DNA from: Stentor roeselii
Lineage: Eukaryota; Ciliophora; Heterotrichea; Heterotrichida; Stentoridae
Reading direction: 5' to 3'
Assembly: GCA_006503475.1 (NCBI GenBank)
Contig: RSEH01000050.1
Coordinates: 1-64,000, forward strand
Length of the DNA: 64,000 nt
Shown: positions 42,490 to 52,167 of the stretch, in pieces
Layout: each line of letters opens with the position of its first letter
Position numbering within the stretch: the first letter of the stretch is position 1
The notes under the pieces: generated by a model
The model's input: only the letters and a program-made list of their open reading frames with translations
What the model was told of the DNA's origin: nothing
The model's database searches: none
Made by a program: the position numbers and the translations under genes

Positions 42490-43392
42490 TTACCCCAAAC
42501 GAGAAATTAAAATGCTATCAACACTTGATACATCTCCTGGGTCAAAACTAGAAAAAGCAGTAAGACCTCTTTGGTATGCCAAGGCATTTACTACCCGATT
42601 TTTCTTGAATATCTGGAATTTTCCTTTAAGTTCTTCGCTGTAAAGATCCCACAAGTAAACTGACCCTTCTTCACTTCCACTAATAAGAAGACCAGATTTG
42701 TCTGCTGCTGAGTCGCAAGAAAAATTATCGTTCAGGTGGCCTGAATAAGTCTTGATTGGAACACTTTTCACTTCTCTTGCATCCCAGAGAAGGATTTTAC
42801 TGTCCAGACAGGAGCAGTAGACGTAAGAACCAATGAAATTTGCCTTTGCGATTGGAATATTTCTGTTAAATGATGAGGTTTTCAAACTATTCAGACTCAT
42901 ACAATCCCAAAGATGAACTTTTCCATCATATGACGCAGTCAAAAACACAGAAGAGTCTTCAGAAAACGACAAAGAAGTAACAGCCTCTTGATGAACATGA
43001 TCAAAATGATTAATCGGTGAAAATCTTCTAATATCCCAAAGAAAAACAGAACAATCAGTCCCTCCAGTCAAAAGCATGAGATTCCTATTATCCAAAGCCA
43101 TAGACTGAACATTATTGACATGCCCTAAAAACGAATTCACTCTTTTCCCGTCCTTACTCCACAAACTAGCAGTTCCATCATCAGAGCAAGTAAAAAAATA
43201 CTCTCCAAACATATCCCAAATGCCTTGATTGACACTTAGCCCATGCCCTTCATGTTCCAAAACGATTTTTTCCACTTCCAAATCAAAAACCCTGAACTTT
43301 TTATCCACACTAGTAATCAACAACAAGTTTTGATTAAATGCCAGAGAAGTGCAAGTTGACTGAATTTTAATTCGAGTCATTTCCTGCAACAT
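42490..43392 (-). CDS. WD40-repeat protein, single beta-propeller (300 aa)
   Basis: Seven WD40 blades fill the chain. Clear blade ends are SVDKKFRVFD, CSDDGTASLWS, GGTDCSVFLWDIR, ASYDGKVHLWD, LDSKILLWDA and GSEEGSVYLWDL. The penultimate blade (YSGHLNDNFS...ISGSEEG) recalls WDR5/Swd3-like histone-methylation subunits, but other small propellers share it, so no name is given. I take ATG 43392 (MLQEMTRIKIQ) because it follows AATTATT in the pattern of other starts. ATG 43380 is an alternative giving 296 residues. An in-frame GTG codon lies further upstream but inside the divergent gene. The divergent coiled-coil gene begins 8 bases away. Confidence 0.85.
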   Translation of the reverse strand: MLQEMTRIKIQSTCTSLAFNQNLLLITSVDKKFRVFDLEVEKIVLEHEGHGLSVNQGIWDMFGEYFFTCSDDGTASLWSKDGKRVNSFLGHVNNVQSMALDNRNLMLLTGGTDCSVFLWDIRRFSPINHFDHVHQEAVTSLSFSEDSSVFLTASYDGKVHLWDCMSLNSLKTSSFNRNIPIAKANFIGSYVYCSCLDSKILLWDAREVKSVPIKTYSGHLNDNFSCDSAADKSGLLISGSEEGSVYLWDLYSEELKGKFQIFKKNRVVNALAYQRGLTAFSSFDPGDVSSVDSILISRLG

Positions 43393-43399
43393 AATAATT
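43393..43399. promoter_or_regulatory. 7-bp bidirectional spacer between two start codons
   Basis: AATAATT is all that lies between the WD40 gene's ATG (minus strand) and the coiled-coil gene's ATG (plus strand). It is a near-palindromic AT string. If 43380 is the true WD40 start, the spacer is 19 bp. Confidence 0.6.
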
Positions 43400-44062
43400 A
43401 TGGATACCCAGGTACTCATGGAAGAACTCACAAAAGCCACTCAACAAAATCATTATTTCAGGGAACGTTTAACAGAAATGCAGGAATTTTGTGAGGAAGC
43501 CGAGAAATGCTTGAATGATTCTCGAAACAACTCAATTTTACTAAAAACCTTTCAAAGAAAAACAGAAGACTTGCAAGTAGAAAACGATGAACTTAAACAA
43601 GAAATTTTAAAACTAAGGACTGTAAATCAAGACCTACTTGAAGAATGTTCTAAACTTTCAGACCTCAACATTCAATTAAACAGTCAAAGAAACCTGTTGG
43701 AAATCGAACTGGAAAGACTGACTCAAGTTGTCTATTGTAAAGACGACCAGATACATGACCTAATCGACAGAAATGAATACATTCAAAGCTTCTCATCTCG
43801 CAACTCGCCAAAAGTTTTTAACAGGTCAGGGCCGAGTCCATGTTGGGTCTTCCGAGACGATCATCAACGGGCGCAGGTCTTCGAAGGTCAAAAACAAAAA
43901 ATGAAAAGTCTTGCTTCTCAAAGCGTTTCAAGTCTTCATCACCAAAGACAGTCCCCGAAGTTCCCAGAACATAAAAACCTTTCAGAGATTCGAGCACTCA
44001 TACGTCAGGCACAAGAGTCACAAAAGGCTAGAAAACGTTCAAAGGTGTCGAATTTTCAATAA
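43400..44062 (+). CDS. Small coiled-coil protein (220 aa)
   Basis: Residues 1-130 are one nearly continuous coiled coil (heptads through CEEAEKCLNDSRNNSILLKT and LQVENDELKQEILKLRTVN). About 135-185 is Ser/Pro/Gln-rich linker. The C-terminus (LSEIRALIRQAQESQKARKR) is a short basic amphipathic helix. No family was recognised. It has no leader or membrane helix. A structural role at the cortex or centrosome is possible but only inferred. Its stop is 15 bp from that of the convergent repeat-protein gene. Confidence 0.75.
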   Translation: MDTQVLMEELTKATQQNHYFRERLTEMQEFCEEAEKCLNDSRNNSILLKTFQRKTEDLQVENDELKQEILKLRTVNQDLLEECSKLSDLNIQLNSQRNLLEIELERLTQVVYCKDDQIHDLIDRNEYIQSFSSRNSPKVFNRSGPSPCWVFRDDHQRAQVFEGQKQKMKSLASQSVSSLHHQRQSPKFPEHKNLSEIRALIRQAQESQKARKRSKVSNFQ

Positions 44063-44077
44063 ATCTACCAAATTTAC

Positions 44078-45602
44078 CTAATTAAATATTCTTGAAGCTG
44101 TTGAAACTTGGTTGTGTCCTCGACTTCCGGAGACTTCAGGAGCTTTTACTGGATTCGCTTTAAGTGCTAAGTCCGCCGCGTATTGAAACTCAGGGTCAAG
44201 GGGCTCGTTTCGGTTATAAAGGCCAGGGTTTCCGTAGTAGTCTGGATAGTTGCCTTGGCTTCCATTCGGCACTAGGTTCTGATAAGGGTTCTCGCTTGCA
44301 TTGTACATATTTAACGAAGGCTTTCCAGAAGGAGGTGGAGTGACTCCATAGAAATTCGCCATGTCTCTTCCTGAAGGTCCTGGATTCGAGTAAACATTTT
44401 TACTTCCAGTTGCTGGAGGAGTGACTCCATAGAAATTCGCCATGTCTTTCCCTGAAGGTCCTGGATTCGAGTAAACATTTTTACTTCCAGTTGCTGGAGG
44501 AGTGACTCCATAGAAATTCGCCATGTCTTTCCCTGAAGGTCCTGGATTCGAGTAAACATTTTTACTTCCAGTTGCTGGAGGAGTGACTCCATAGAAATTC
44601 GCCATGTCTCTCCCTGAAGGTCCTCCATTCGAGTAAACATTTTTATTTCCAGTTGCTGGAGGAGTGACTCCATAGAAATTCGCCATATCTTTCGAAGGTA
44701 CCGGATTATAATTCAAATTTCCCTGAGCTTCTAAGTCCTCTCGTCTCTCTTGGATATAATTCATGTCATATTTCGGGTTATACGATGGTTTATTCAAGGG
44801 CTCTTCATATGACTGGACTTTTCCACTTGCCGGAGGAGTAACTCCATAAAAATTCGTCATATCTTTCTGTGAAACTCCAGCAGCTCTAGAAGCTGGAGGA
44901 GTAGCTCCATAAAATCCAGCAGCGACTTTAACAGGCATTGCAGAATTTCCTTGTTCTGGATAATTTTTCATATCAACTTTAGGTGGTCTTGCGTAATTTC
45001 CTAGAAAATCCCGAGGATTTTGATTAGATCTAGACATCGGTGGAGTGACTCCATAAAAATTTGCTAAGTCCTTCTGTGAAAATTGTCCTTCACCTTCAAA
45101 GGACTCTCTTTTCCCATAAGGATCAGCAGCTCTTGACCTGGGAGGTGTGACTCCATAAAAGTTAGCAACTTCTTTCGCGTTAAACTGAGGATTTTCTGGC
45201 TGAAACTCTTGATTTCTTGAAAAAAACTCAGTTTCTACAGGGTGTTGATTTTTTGGTTCTTTTGGGGAGGGTGGTGGGGAAATTCCATAGAAATTTTCAG
45301 CATTTTTTGAGATATCTGAAGACAAGTTCTGTGCTCGAAGTGGTTGTCGAGGGTTGTTGGAAGGTGCATAACTGGGAAGGTTTAAACCTGAGTAAACCCC
45401 TTGGTCCGGTTGTCTTCTAAGTCCACTTCTCGGTTTAGCCCCTTCGATATCATCAGTTCTAAGAGACCTGGAGTCTCCTTTAATAGGAGGTTTTCTACTT
45501 CCTTGAGTATTTTTGTCTAGGGTGTTAAGTGACATCAGGTCCTCTAAAATAATCCTTACTTCTCGAAGGGAACCCTTCATAACCGTCTTGAAATCCAAAC
45601 AT
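44078..45602 (-). CDS. FYGVTPP-repeat protein with one 16-nt intron (502 aa)
   Basis: Low-complexity, Pro/Asn/Gly/Ser-rich protein built around ten copies of a motif close to D-M-A-N-F-Y-G-V-T-P-P. The first five are spaced irregularly, and the last five are in a 27-residue tandem unit ending NVYSNPGPSG. The long frame has no early ATG of its own. ATG 45602 (in the context ATATAAATG) is in another frame, and removal of the 16-nt intron GTAAGGATTATTTTAG at 45544-45559 joins them as MFGFQDGYEGFPSR-KDLMSLN. Most of the chain should be disordered, with the aromatic motifs as likely docking or self-association sites (inference). No family was recognised. Confidence 0.8.
44341..44690 (-). repeat. 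Near-identical 81-bp tandem repeats inside the coding region
   Basis: The plus-strand string TGACTCCATAGAAATTCGCC begins at 44341, 44422, 44503, 44584 and 44665, exactly 81 bp apart. Units differ at only a few bases (for example GSK versus GNK, NPG versus NGG), including at silent sites, which indicates recent expansion or homogenisation. Confidence 0.95.
45544..45559 (-). other. 16-nt intron
   Basis: GTAAGGATTATTTTAG on the minus strand. Its non-multiple-of-three length is what brings ATG 45602 into the frame of the repeat protein. A is at position 10. Confidence 0.85.
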
Positions 45603-45644
45603 TTATATTTTCATATTGAAAGCTTCTTGCTAATCTTATTCTAA

Positions 45645-46946
45645 CTAATTAGTCCATGGGATGTTGTTTATAAACCGACTTACCATGTCTTTAGAGTTCA
45701 CTGGCTGGTCGTAAGGAGCCATGTGGCCTGATTTGAGGATTATGACAAAAGTGAAGTTTCCTGATGTTTGGACGTATCCTGCGATGTTGCCGTCTACGCT
45801 CCAGTTGACCCTTTTCGCTGTTGAGAAACCTGATACGTTTAGACTGTCGATCATTGCCTCGATGCCTGGAGTGTTTACTATTAAATCGTCTTGACCGTTG
45901 TAAATCATTACTTTGTAACCTTGGCTTAGGATGTATGATATCTCTGGAATTGTGCTTGTCATTATGTCTGCCTTGTAGTAATCGTACATTGTGTCGTTGC
46001 AACCTACCCAGTAGGCGTAGCTTGGAACATGCAATGTTTCTTTGATGCTTGGGTTATTAAGCCATCCAGCGATGTAATTAAAGCTGTATTGATCGAAGTT
46101 TCTTACGTTGTAATAGTTGATATTATCAGAAAAGCTCACAATAGTATTATAAGTGTTCTCCCAATTCGCCTCCGCTTGATAAGGAAGATTAGTATTCAAG
46201 TACTGCTGAACTTGTTTTTGATAATAACTGATAATATTATATTGATTATAATTGATCAAAGAGTTCGCCAATGCATATCTAGCATAAGTCTGTGACTGAG
46301 TCGGAGGGTCAACCCAAGGGTCCCCAAGAGCGATTCCTTGAAATTTAAAAGGATTGTTAGGATTATTCAAATTTTGCTGAATCAAGTTATAAGCAAGTCC
46401 CGGTACCCAATGTCCTCCATAGCTTTCTCCCATAATATAAAAAGGTCTATTAAACCAAGCCGGATACTTGCTCTGCAATCTAGTCAGCATTCGATATAAG
46501 TAAAGAGTAGCAGTTAAAGTCGTATTTTTATTATCAGTTTCAGCATTAGCATAAGAATATCCAGCTCCATAAGGAAAATCGACAGTCATGATATGCCAAT
46601 CAGTAGCCCAAGTATAATTAGTATCAGTTTCATAAACATCAGCCTGATCATCATAAACAGTCAAAGGCGAGATGTTCTCAAACAACATTCCCAACTCCCC
46701 TGTGCACCCAGGTCCACCTTGAAGCCACAAAATAAGAGGCCGTGAGTCAGTCGTGATATTTCCGCCTATCGCTTCGAACAGCCAATAAAACAAAGAAGAT
46801 CCAGTCAAAGCGTTCATGGAGATCATTCCAGAATACCCAGTGACGCCCAAGATCCTCCATGGCCCGTCACTAACGCCAAGTGATTCTTCTTTCTCCGAAG
46901 CCAAGCTGAGAGCGACAATGCAGAGTAGTAAAAATTTACTCACCAT
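45645..46946 (-). CDS. Serine carboxypeptidase, peptidase family S10 (433 aa)
   Basis: Lysosomal or secreted exopeptidase that removes C-terminal residues at acid pH. Signal peptide MVSKFLLLCIVALSLAS. The oxyanion-region motif LWLQGGPGC (73-81) is present, and the catalytic triad is Ser175 in GESYGG, Asp354 in NGQDDLIVN and His408 in SGHMAPYDQP. The QGGPGC wording and overall length are closest to the vitellogenic-carboxypeptidase/CPVL branch. Several N-x-S/T sites suggest glycosylation. It probably works in food-vacuole or lysosomal digestion. The start ATG 46946 follows TTATAATA, and the whole gap to the upstream PWP2 stop is 15 bp. Confidence 0.95.
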   Translation of the reverse strand: MVSKFLLLCIVALSLASEKEESLGVSDGPWRILGVTGYSGMISMNALTGSSLFYWLFEAIGGNITTDSRPLILWLQGGPGCTGELGMLFENISPLTVYDDQADVYETDTNYTWATDWHIMTVDFPYGAGYSYANAETDNKNTTLTATLYLYRMLTRLQSKYPAWFNRPFYIMGESYGGHWVPGLAYNLIQQNLNNPNNPFKFQGIALGDPWVDPPTQSQTYARYALANSLINYNQYNIISYYQKQVQQYLNTNLPYQAEANWENTYNTIVSFSDNINYYNVRNFDQYSFNYIAGWLNNPSIKETLHVPSYAYWVGCNDTMYDYYKADIMTSTIPEISYILSQGYKVMIYNGQDDLIVNTPGIEAMIDSLNVSGFSTAKRVNWSVDGNIAGYVQTSGNFTFVIILKSGHMAPYDQPVNSKDMVSRFINNIPWTN

Positions 46947-46961
46947 TATTATAAGTCCTAA

Positions 46962-49490
46962 TTATCTACTTAAATACTGCAACAAGTAAGAATTGTCTTG
47001 ACTCATCCAACTTAACTCTGAGTACTTTTTGCTTAAATTTCTGAAAAGTTGTCTTATTTCACTGCGGCCTCGAAGTCGCTGAGAGTGAGACTTGCAAAGC
47101 TCTTGAGTCCAGGTCATGATAAGGCCGAGTTCTTTAGAAGTACCTGCCTGGTTGCCGAGAAGTGTCACAAGTGACACAAGTTCAGTTCCTGTGATTTGAC
47201 TCACGACTGAAGAAACTTCTGACAAGGGAATTCGAGTTATTACCTTCCAAGTCAAGTCGTCTTCGGCGAGGACTAAAGCTGTGAGAAGAGAAGCGATGAA
47301 TTCTTCTTTGATCAGTAATTCTACTACTTTTGGCTTTGTGATTTCAAGGTCTAGTCCCATTGGCAGCCATCTTTCGTTGTGGTCTAAGGAGTAAATTAGC
47401 ATACCTTCTGTTGTTACCAAGGCGAATGACCTGCCGGTTGAGGAATAAGCAACTTTGCTTGCTCGAACTTGAACTGGCTTTGAGGAAAGGCTTCCTGGAC
47501 GCGATTTTATTGGAATTCCGTGATCGTCGAATTCGATGTCTCCGTCGAATTCGTTTAGCTCGAAGTCTTGCAAAGGACCTGCTTCGGTCATGTTTTTGGA
47601 GTTTAACTTGTCGAGAACTCCTGAGAGAGAACGGTTTTCTGTGAAGGAAAACTTGCTCATTAGAACTCTGTGCTTCATGTCGTATATGCAGAGGAATTTT
47701 GAATTACCTGCTGCTAGGAGGAATCCACCGTCTGGGGAATATGTTATTGAATTGAACTTTTTGTTGTTAGGGTTCGTTTTTGATGTGAACCGGTCAGTTA
47801 CTCCTCGACCACCAGCGACATCTCTTCGTCCTTCAATAATAAAATTTTCTTCAAGATCTCCTAAGTTCCAAATAGAAATATCTCCATTAGTCAAACTAGC
47901 CGCGATTTGTTTTCCATCATTTCTCCCAGTTAAAGCAACAACCTGTGCACTGACATCGAGAGTTTCAGTGCCAGCGTTGTGTTCAAAAACATCCCAAAGT
48001 TTTATGCTTTTGTCCCAAGAGCCTGATACCAAAACACCGGTTGATAAGAAGAACAAACAGCTGACGGGACTGTTGTGTCCTGATAACACATCGCAAAGGA
48101 TACCAGTTGAAAGAGCCCAGACATAAACAGAAAAGTTTGAAGCACCTGCTACAATAATTTCTCCACTTTTGTCACTGGTTAAACAGGAAAAGTCAACGGG
48201 GTCGTTAGTAGTCATAAGTCGGAATTGCTTGTATTTTGTTGTGTCGTAAGCTCTGACAGTCCCATCTTTGCTGCAGGAAATCAAAGTATTTGCTTTAGAG
48301 AATACCAAATCGACAACTCCGTTTAGGTGCTCAGAGAACGTTACAAAGCATAAACCTTTTTCCCATAACTTTACCTTTCCATCGAGACCACCTGTTGCTA
48401 GGACTTGGCCATCATGAGAAAAGCAGGCAGACATTAAAGAAGATGAGTGCCCAGTTTGCCTTAAAATATAACTTTCACTTCTCCATTCCCAGACCAAGAG
48501 TTGTCCAAGAGTTTTAGACCCAAAAGCAAGCCATTCGCCAGTCGGATTCATAGAAATAGTAGTAATTTCATATTCACTCATAGCCAAAGTATGCAAAATA
48601 TTAACTTCCGCAACACTAATCGAGAACAGTGCAAAATTTCCAGTTTTAAATCCAGCAACAAGAAGTCCTCCCTGAATAACAACAGCGCTTAAATTAAAAG
48701 CTCCATCATGTTGAAGTTGATGTTTTTTGACTAAAACAACCTGTTCTCGATTATCACTTTTCTGAGGTTTATTCCCAGTTCTCCTGACATAATCAGCCTG
48801 TTGTCTTTTCAAAAACTCTTCTTGAATAGGTTGAAATTCCCAAACAAAAACCCTTGCATCTTCAGAGACAGTAAACAAGTACTTCTCAGCAGGATAAGCC
48901 GTCAAGACCGGTTTTCGATGTCCCGACAAAGTGATAGGAATGAACCCAGTCCCCTTCGTCAAGCAACAAATCCTAACAGTCTGATCCGCAGCAGTACTAA
49001 TCAAGTACTCCTTAAAAAACACCAAACTCGTAATCCTCTCGCTATGCCAAGCTGAAAAACTCAGATGTGGCAGTAAAGTGCCTAAAAACCTTTTATTATG
49101 AAAGGCACAACTGAAAATCTTCAACTTTCCCCTAATCCCCAGAGCTAGAAACCCGTTGTCTTCACTGAACTTCGCGATTGAAACTGGTTCATGAAAGTTA
49201 AAATGTGATAAAACCGAGTCATTCTTAAGCAGAACAAGTTGTGCATAGCCTTCAAAGTCTATTTGAAGCAACAGCTGCTGGTCAGCAGTCATCGCGATTG
49301 TCGACAAGTTGCTTCGGGACTGAGCCGTGACAGTTCTGGCGGTCTGGTTCTTTAAGTCGTAAATATTTACACGACTTCCAATGATTGAAACAAGGCTGTT
49401 GCCGTTTCTGGAGAATTCAAGATTTCCTGTTTCATAAACCGACCCGCAGTGATGTCGAAGCTAAATTTTTTTTACCTTAAACCCGTTCAT
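46962..49490 (-). CDS. PWP2: PWP2, U3 snoRNP/UTP-B WD40 protein, one 15-nt intron (837 aa)
   Basis: Component of the UTP-B complex of the small-subunit processome, needed for 18S rRNA maturation in the nucleolus. Two tandem WD40 propellers fill about residues 15-600 (SEDARVFVWEF, GGLDGKVKLWE, SGSWDKSIKLWDV are clear blade ends). The C-terminal helical Utp12-like domain (about 700-837) follows. Exon 1 is only five codons (MNGFK, 49476-49490). Removing GTAAAAAAAATTTAG then gives MNGFK-LRHHCGSVYETGNLEFS, which matches the usual PWP2 start (a G-x-VY-x-x-GNL-x-F block). Without the intron the conserved first blade would have no ATG. It is divergent from Y14, with 14 bp between starts. Confidence 0.95.
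49461..49475 (-). other. 15-nt intron after a 15-nt coding exon
   Basis: GTAAAAAAAATTTAG on the minus strand, phase 0, after MNGFK. It contains an in-frame TAG, and removing it connects the ATG to the conserved PWP2 N-terminus. A is at position 10. Confidence 0.9.
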
Positions 49491-49504
49491 CTTGTTTATA
49501 GTAA
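49491..49504. promoter_or_regulatory. 14-bp bidirectional spacer between PWP2 and Y14
   Basis: CTTGTTTATAGTAA on the plus strand separates the two start codons. It includes TATAG (plus strand) and TATAAAC (minus strand), the start-proximal AT string seen elsewhere. Confidence 0.55.
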
Positions 49505-49837
49505 ATGGATGATGAACTCGATGCGGAGGAAACTCGGGGTTCAAGGTTTAGACCTGTGAAGTGTAAGGATTATTCAGCTGTTGAAGGGTGGATCGTTTTT
49601 GTTGCTGGAGTTCATCCCGAAGCACCTGAAGATGAAATTATTGACAAGTTTAGTGAATTTGGAAGAGTGAAAAATTTGCATTTGAACTTGGATAAAAGAA
49701 CTTGCTTTAATAAGGGATATGCTTTGGTTGAGTTTGAAGAGGAAGATGATGCTCGTAGAGCTGTTGAAGGAATGAATGGCACTTGCTTTATGGAAAAAGT
49801 TATTTCGGTTGACTTTGCTTTTAAATCGAGGAATTGA
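49505..49837 (+). CDS. RBM8A: Y14 / RBM8A, exon junction complex RNA-binding protein (110 aa)
   Basis: Binds Mago and locks eIF4A3 on spliced mRNA. Almost the whole chain is one RRM (about 28-107): RNP2-like WIVFVAGVH and RNP1-like NKGYALVEFEE. The family signature continues as EAPEDEI, KFSEFGRVKNLHLNLDKRT, and the Y14 C-terminal phrase V-x-VDFAF. The acidic start (MDDELDAEE) is short and the animal RS-type tail is absent. Compared with human Y14 (about 174 aa), the protein is trimmed to its core. It shares a 14-bp divergent spacer with PWP2 and ends with TGA. Confidence 0.93.
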   Translation: MDDELDAEETRGSRFRPVKCKDYSAVEGWIVFVAGVHPEAPEDEIIDKFSEFGRVKNLHLNLDKRTCFNKGYALVEFEEEDDARRAVEGMNGTCFMEKVISVDFAFKSRN

Positions 49838-49920
49838 TGATGGGTTAAGTCAGGTTGGGTAATTTTCAGGTTTTTTTATTGATTAGGATTCTTTATTTTT
49901 TTTTGGGATTGGATAAATTA

Positions 49921-50502
49921 ATGGGTAACCTGACCTGTGGGTGCTCAGACATAATTAGAGATAAAACAATCCCAGACGAAGAAGTGATCGAATTTCAATC
50001 CGACCTTTTCCCCCACCCAACAACAAACCCAGTGCTGGTCCTTCCGGAGCCATTAGCAATTCAACCCCCACCCCCTGAATCCCTAGAAGGTGAACTCTTC
50101 AGATACCACAAGACCTCAAAAGAAATTTTAGTTCCAAGATGGTGTAAACTAAGTGAAAATTCATTTCGGTACTACAAGTCTCATTACTCTTCACTTTGCA
50201 ACGAAAAACCTCTTTTCGAGATTTCAGTTGACAAGCTAAGCTGCAGCAAGTTTTACAAAAGTTCAGGAAAGCTCTTCATGGAAATTTCTTATTCAAAAAC
50301 AAGCTCAGGGCCTTCTTCTAACTGCTCAGTCTCTTCTTACAGCAGCCGTCCTAGTCTTTTAGGCTCGAAACATGGAAAAACTCCTTCGAATTTAAGTTTG
50401 TGTGAAGAAAGTATTTTGTTTGTGATTAAATCTAAAAGTGACTGGGAAAACTGGAAGAAAGTGTTTCCAGATAATTCAAAGATTATTTTAACTAATTTTT
50501 AG
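49921..50502 (+). CDS. Acylated PH-domain protein (193 aa)
   Basis: The start MGNLTCGC carries a myristoylation Gly2 and palmitoylatable Cys6/Cys8. ATG 49921 is chosen because of this motif and because upstream in-frame codons lack ATG. A Pro-rich linker (about 30-62) leads to a PH-like domain (about 63-193): EGELFRYHK, RWCKLSENSFRYYKS, KPLFEISV, then FVIKSKSDWENWKKVF with the helix Trp typical of PH domains. A Ser-rich insert (about 125-160) interrupts it. It probably acts at the plasma membrane or cortex by binding phosphoinositides (inferred from the family). Its TAG stop overlaps the stop of the convergent MFS gene. Confidence 0.8.
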   Translation: MGNLTCGCSDIIRDKTIPDEEVIEFQSDLFPHPTTNPVLVLPEPLAIQPPPPESLEGELFRYHKTSKEILVPRWCKLSENSFRYYKSHYSSLCNEKPLFEISVDKLSCSKFYKSSGKLFMEISYSKTSSGPSSNCSVSSYSSRPSLLGSKHGKTPSNLSLCEESILFVIKSKSDWENWKKVFPDNSKIILTNF

Positions 50503-51788
50503 GGAGTTTTTATGGATTCGAGAGGCTCGTCTTTTATTGTGAGAAGGGTCACGTTTTCAACGATTCCGTAATTCTTTGGAGAGCTGACTAGGGCGTAAAA
50601 GACTCCGTAGGAAAAAAACATTAGAGATGCTACGAAGGTTGTGTAGGCGTAACCAATCTCATAATAAAGCAGCGAAGACATAATCGGGCCAGTAATTTCT
50701 CCTAAACACAAAGAAATATTAGTAATGGCAGCCATAGAATCATGCACCCTATCATCAACATCAAATCCATAAACATACTTCAAAACCTCTAAAATGTGAG
50801 GAATAGTCGGCACATACAAAAACCCTGCAGAAAGTCCCACAAAAGCCAGTCCAACCGCAACTAAAACAATCGACCTAGGAAAAATCAAAGGACAAGGTCC
50901 CAACAAAAGATAAGCCAAACTCATCCAAAACGTTCCAATCAGCATAGTCCGAGTTTTCGAAAACTTATCAACAACCTTCGAAACCAAAGCACAACTGATA
51001 AGATACCCAGCAGTCCAGATGCTATACCAAAACCCGACTTGACTTCTAGGAACTCCATAATCCACCAATTGAAATTCACAAGTAGTCCCCATGAATCCAA
51101 AGCAAAACATGATACCAAACTGCATGACTACATCAATTGCGACTTTCTAAATAAACCTCACTGGTTTCATTAAAATAGTTCTGAGTTTGATCCTTTCACC
51201 TCGATTGACTATCACATATGATCTAGAGTTGTCTAAAATAAAATAAAGAACAGTCAAACTCGCGACTATCAATCCTCCGACAATGAAACAAGAATAAACA
51301 AAGCCCATCAAACCGTAAATAGTTGAAGCAAAAGCCGGGCCTAAGATCAGTCCAAGTCCGCAGCAGATTTCCATCATTGCGATCATCTGAGCAGCGCCTT
51401 CTGTGAAGTCGCTGGTGGCTGCTGCGTTGGCGCTCATCATGCTGAATGCATTTCCAACACCTGCCAAGACCCTGGAGCCGATGCTTTCGAAGATCGCTGT
51501 GAAGCCTTCACTGTACCAGACTAGGGCCATGATGAAGTTACTCATTGCTAGTAAAAAAATTCCTATCATCATTATTGTCTTTCTTCCAGCCTTTTCGAGT
51601 AGAAAAGGAAGTTTTAAAGTTGTTAGTAAGGAGACTAATGGGCAGACTGCGAAGATCAACCCGAGGCTCCACTCTGGGATGCCTCTTTCTACTGCGATTT
51701 CAGGGAAAAAAGGAATTATGCTTGTTATTGCTGCACTCGCTGCCATCACAACGTAACAGATTCCGGCTTTTTTTATCCAGGGTTTCAT
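50499..51788 (-). CDS. MFS transporter 1, DHA1/SLC18-like, one 15-nt intron (424 aa)
   Basis: Twelve-helix major facilitator. Exon 1 (51788-51162) encodes 209 residues with the first six helices and the loop-2 motif A-like string LLEKAGRKT. Exon 2 (51146-50499) encodes the second half with an equivalent VVDKFSKTRTM. They join over GTGAGGTTTATTTAG as LMKP-KVAIDVVMQFG. Read without splicing they look like two half-transporters with a TAG between them, but the frame is identical and the intron accounts for the stop. Sequence style (IPFFPEIAVERGI, RVLAGVGNAF) is closest to vesicular amine/SLC18B1-type drug:proton antiporters. The substrate is unknown. It has a tandem paralog upstream. Confidence 0.9.
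51147..51161 (-). other. 15-nt intron, MFS transporter 1
   Basis: GTGAGGTTTATTTAG on the minus strand, phase 0 after codon 209. It carries the in-frame TAG. It has a GTG start and A at position 10. The same position is interrupted in the paralog at 52819-52833. Confidence 0.92.
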
Positions 51789-52167
51789 TATTATATAGTT
51801 TCAGTAAATAACAGGAATATCAAATAACTTACAGTGAGTTATAATTATCATTATCTTCATATTTCTTATAATTTTATTTTAATTTTCAGTCTGTCTGGCC
51901 GATTAACTTTGTTGTTTCTGACATTTGATAGAAATATATTTATGAAGTTTAAATTTAGAGCTCCTTTACAAATAAATTTGCCAATTCCAATAGATTCAAT
52001 ATTTCATCGACTTCTATGAAATCATCTTGACAATCGTTAAAATGCTTTCAAATTTATTATTATGTGTAGCAATAAATTAATGGAAGGATTGATAAAACTA
52101 GTTTGATATTTTATATGATACAATAAACCATAAAAGATTATCATAACTTATATAATTTTTAACTAGA
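51789..52167. other. Spacer between the two MFS genes
   Basis: 379 bp, AT-rich, no supportable gene. The end next to 51788 carries MFS1's start context (ACTATATAATA on the minus strand). It is much longer than most gaps in this block, which fits a tandem duplication rather than an old compacted spacing. Confidence 0.55.

Noticed and set aside
44311-44673. Second repetitive open frame on the minus strand
   Set aside because: It is the out-of-frame reading of the 81-bp coding repeats; 81 is a multiple of three, so all frames stay open.
51834-52019. Small plus-strand gene between the MFS genes
   Set aside because: Short hydrophobic frame in AT-rich DNA, no start context and no family resemblance.
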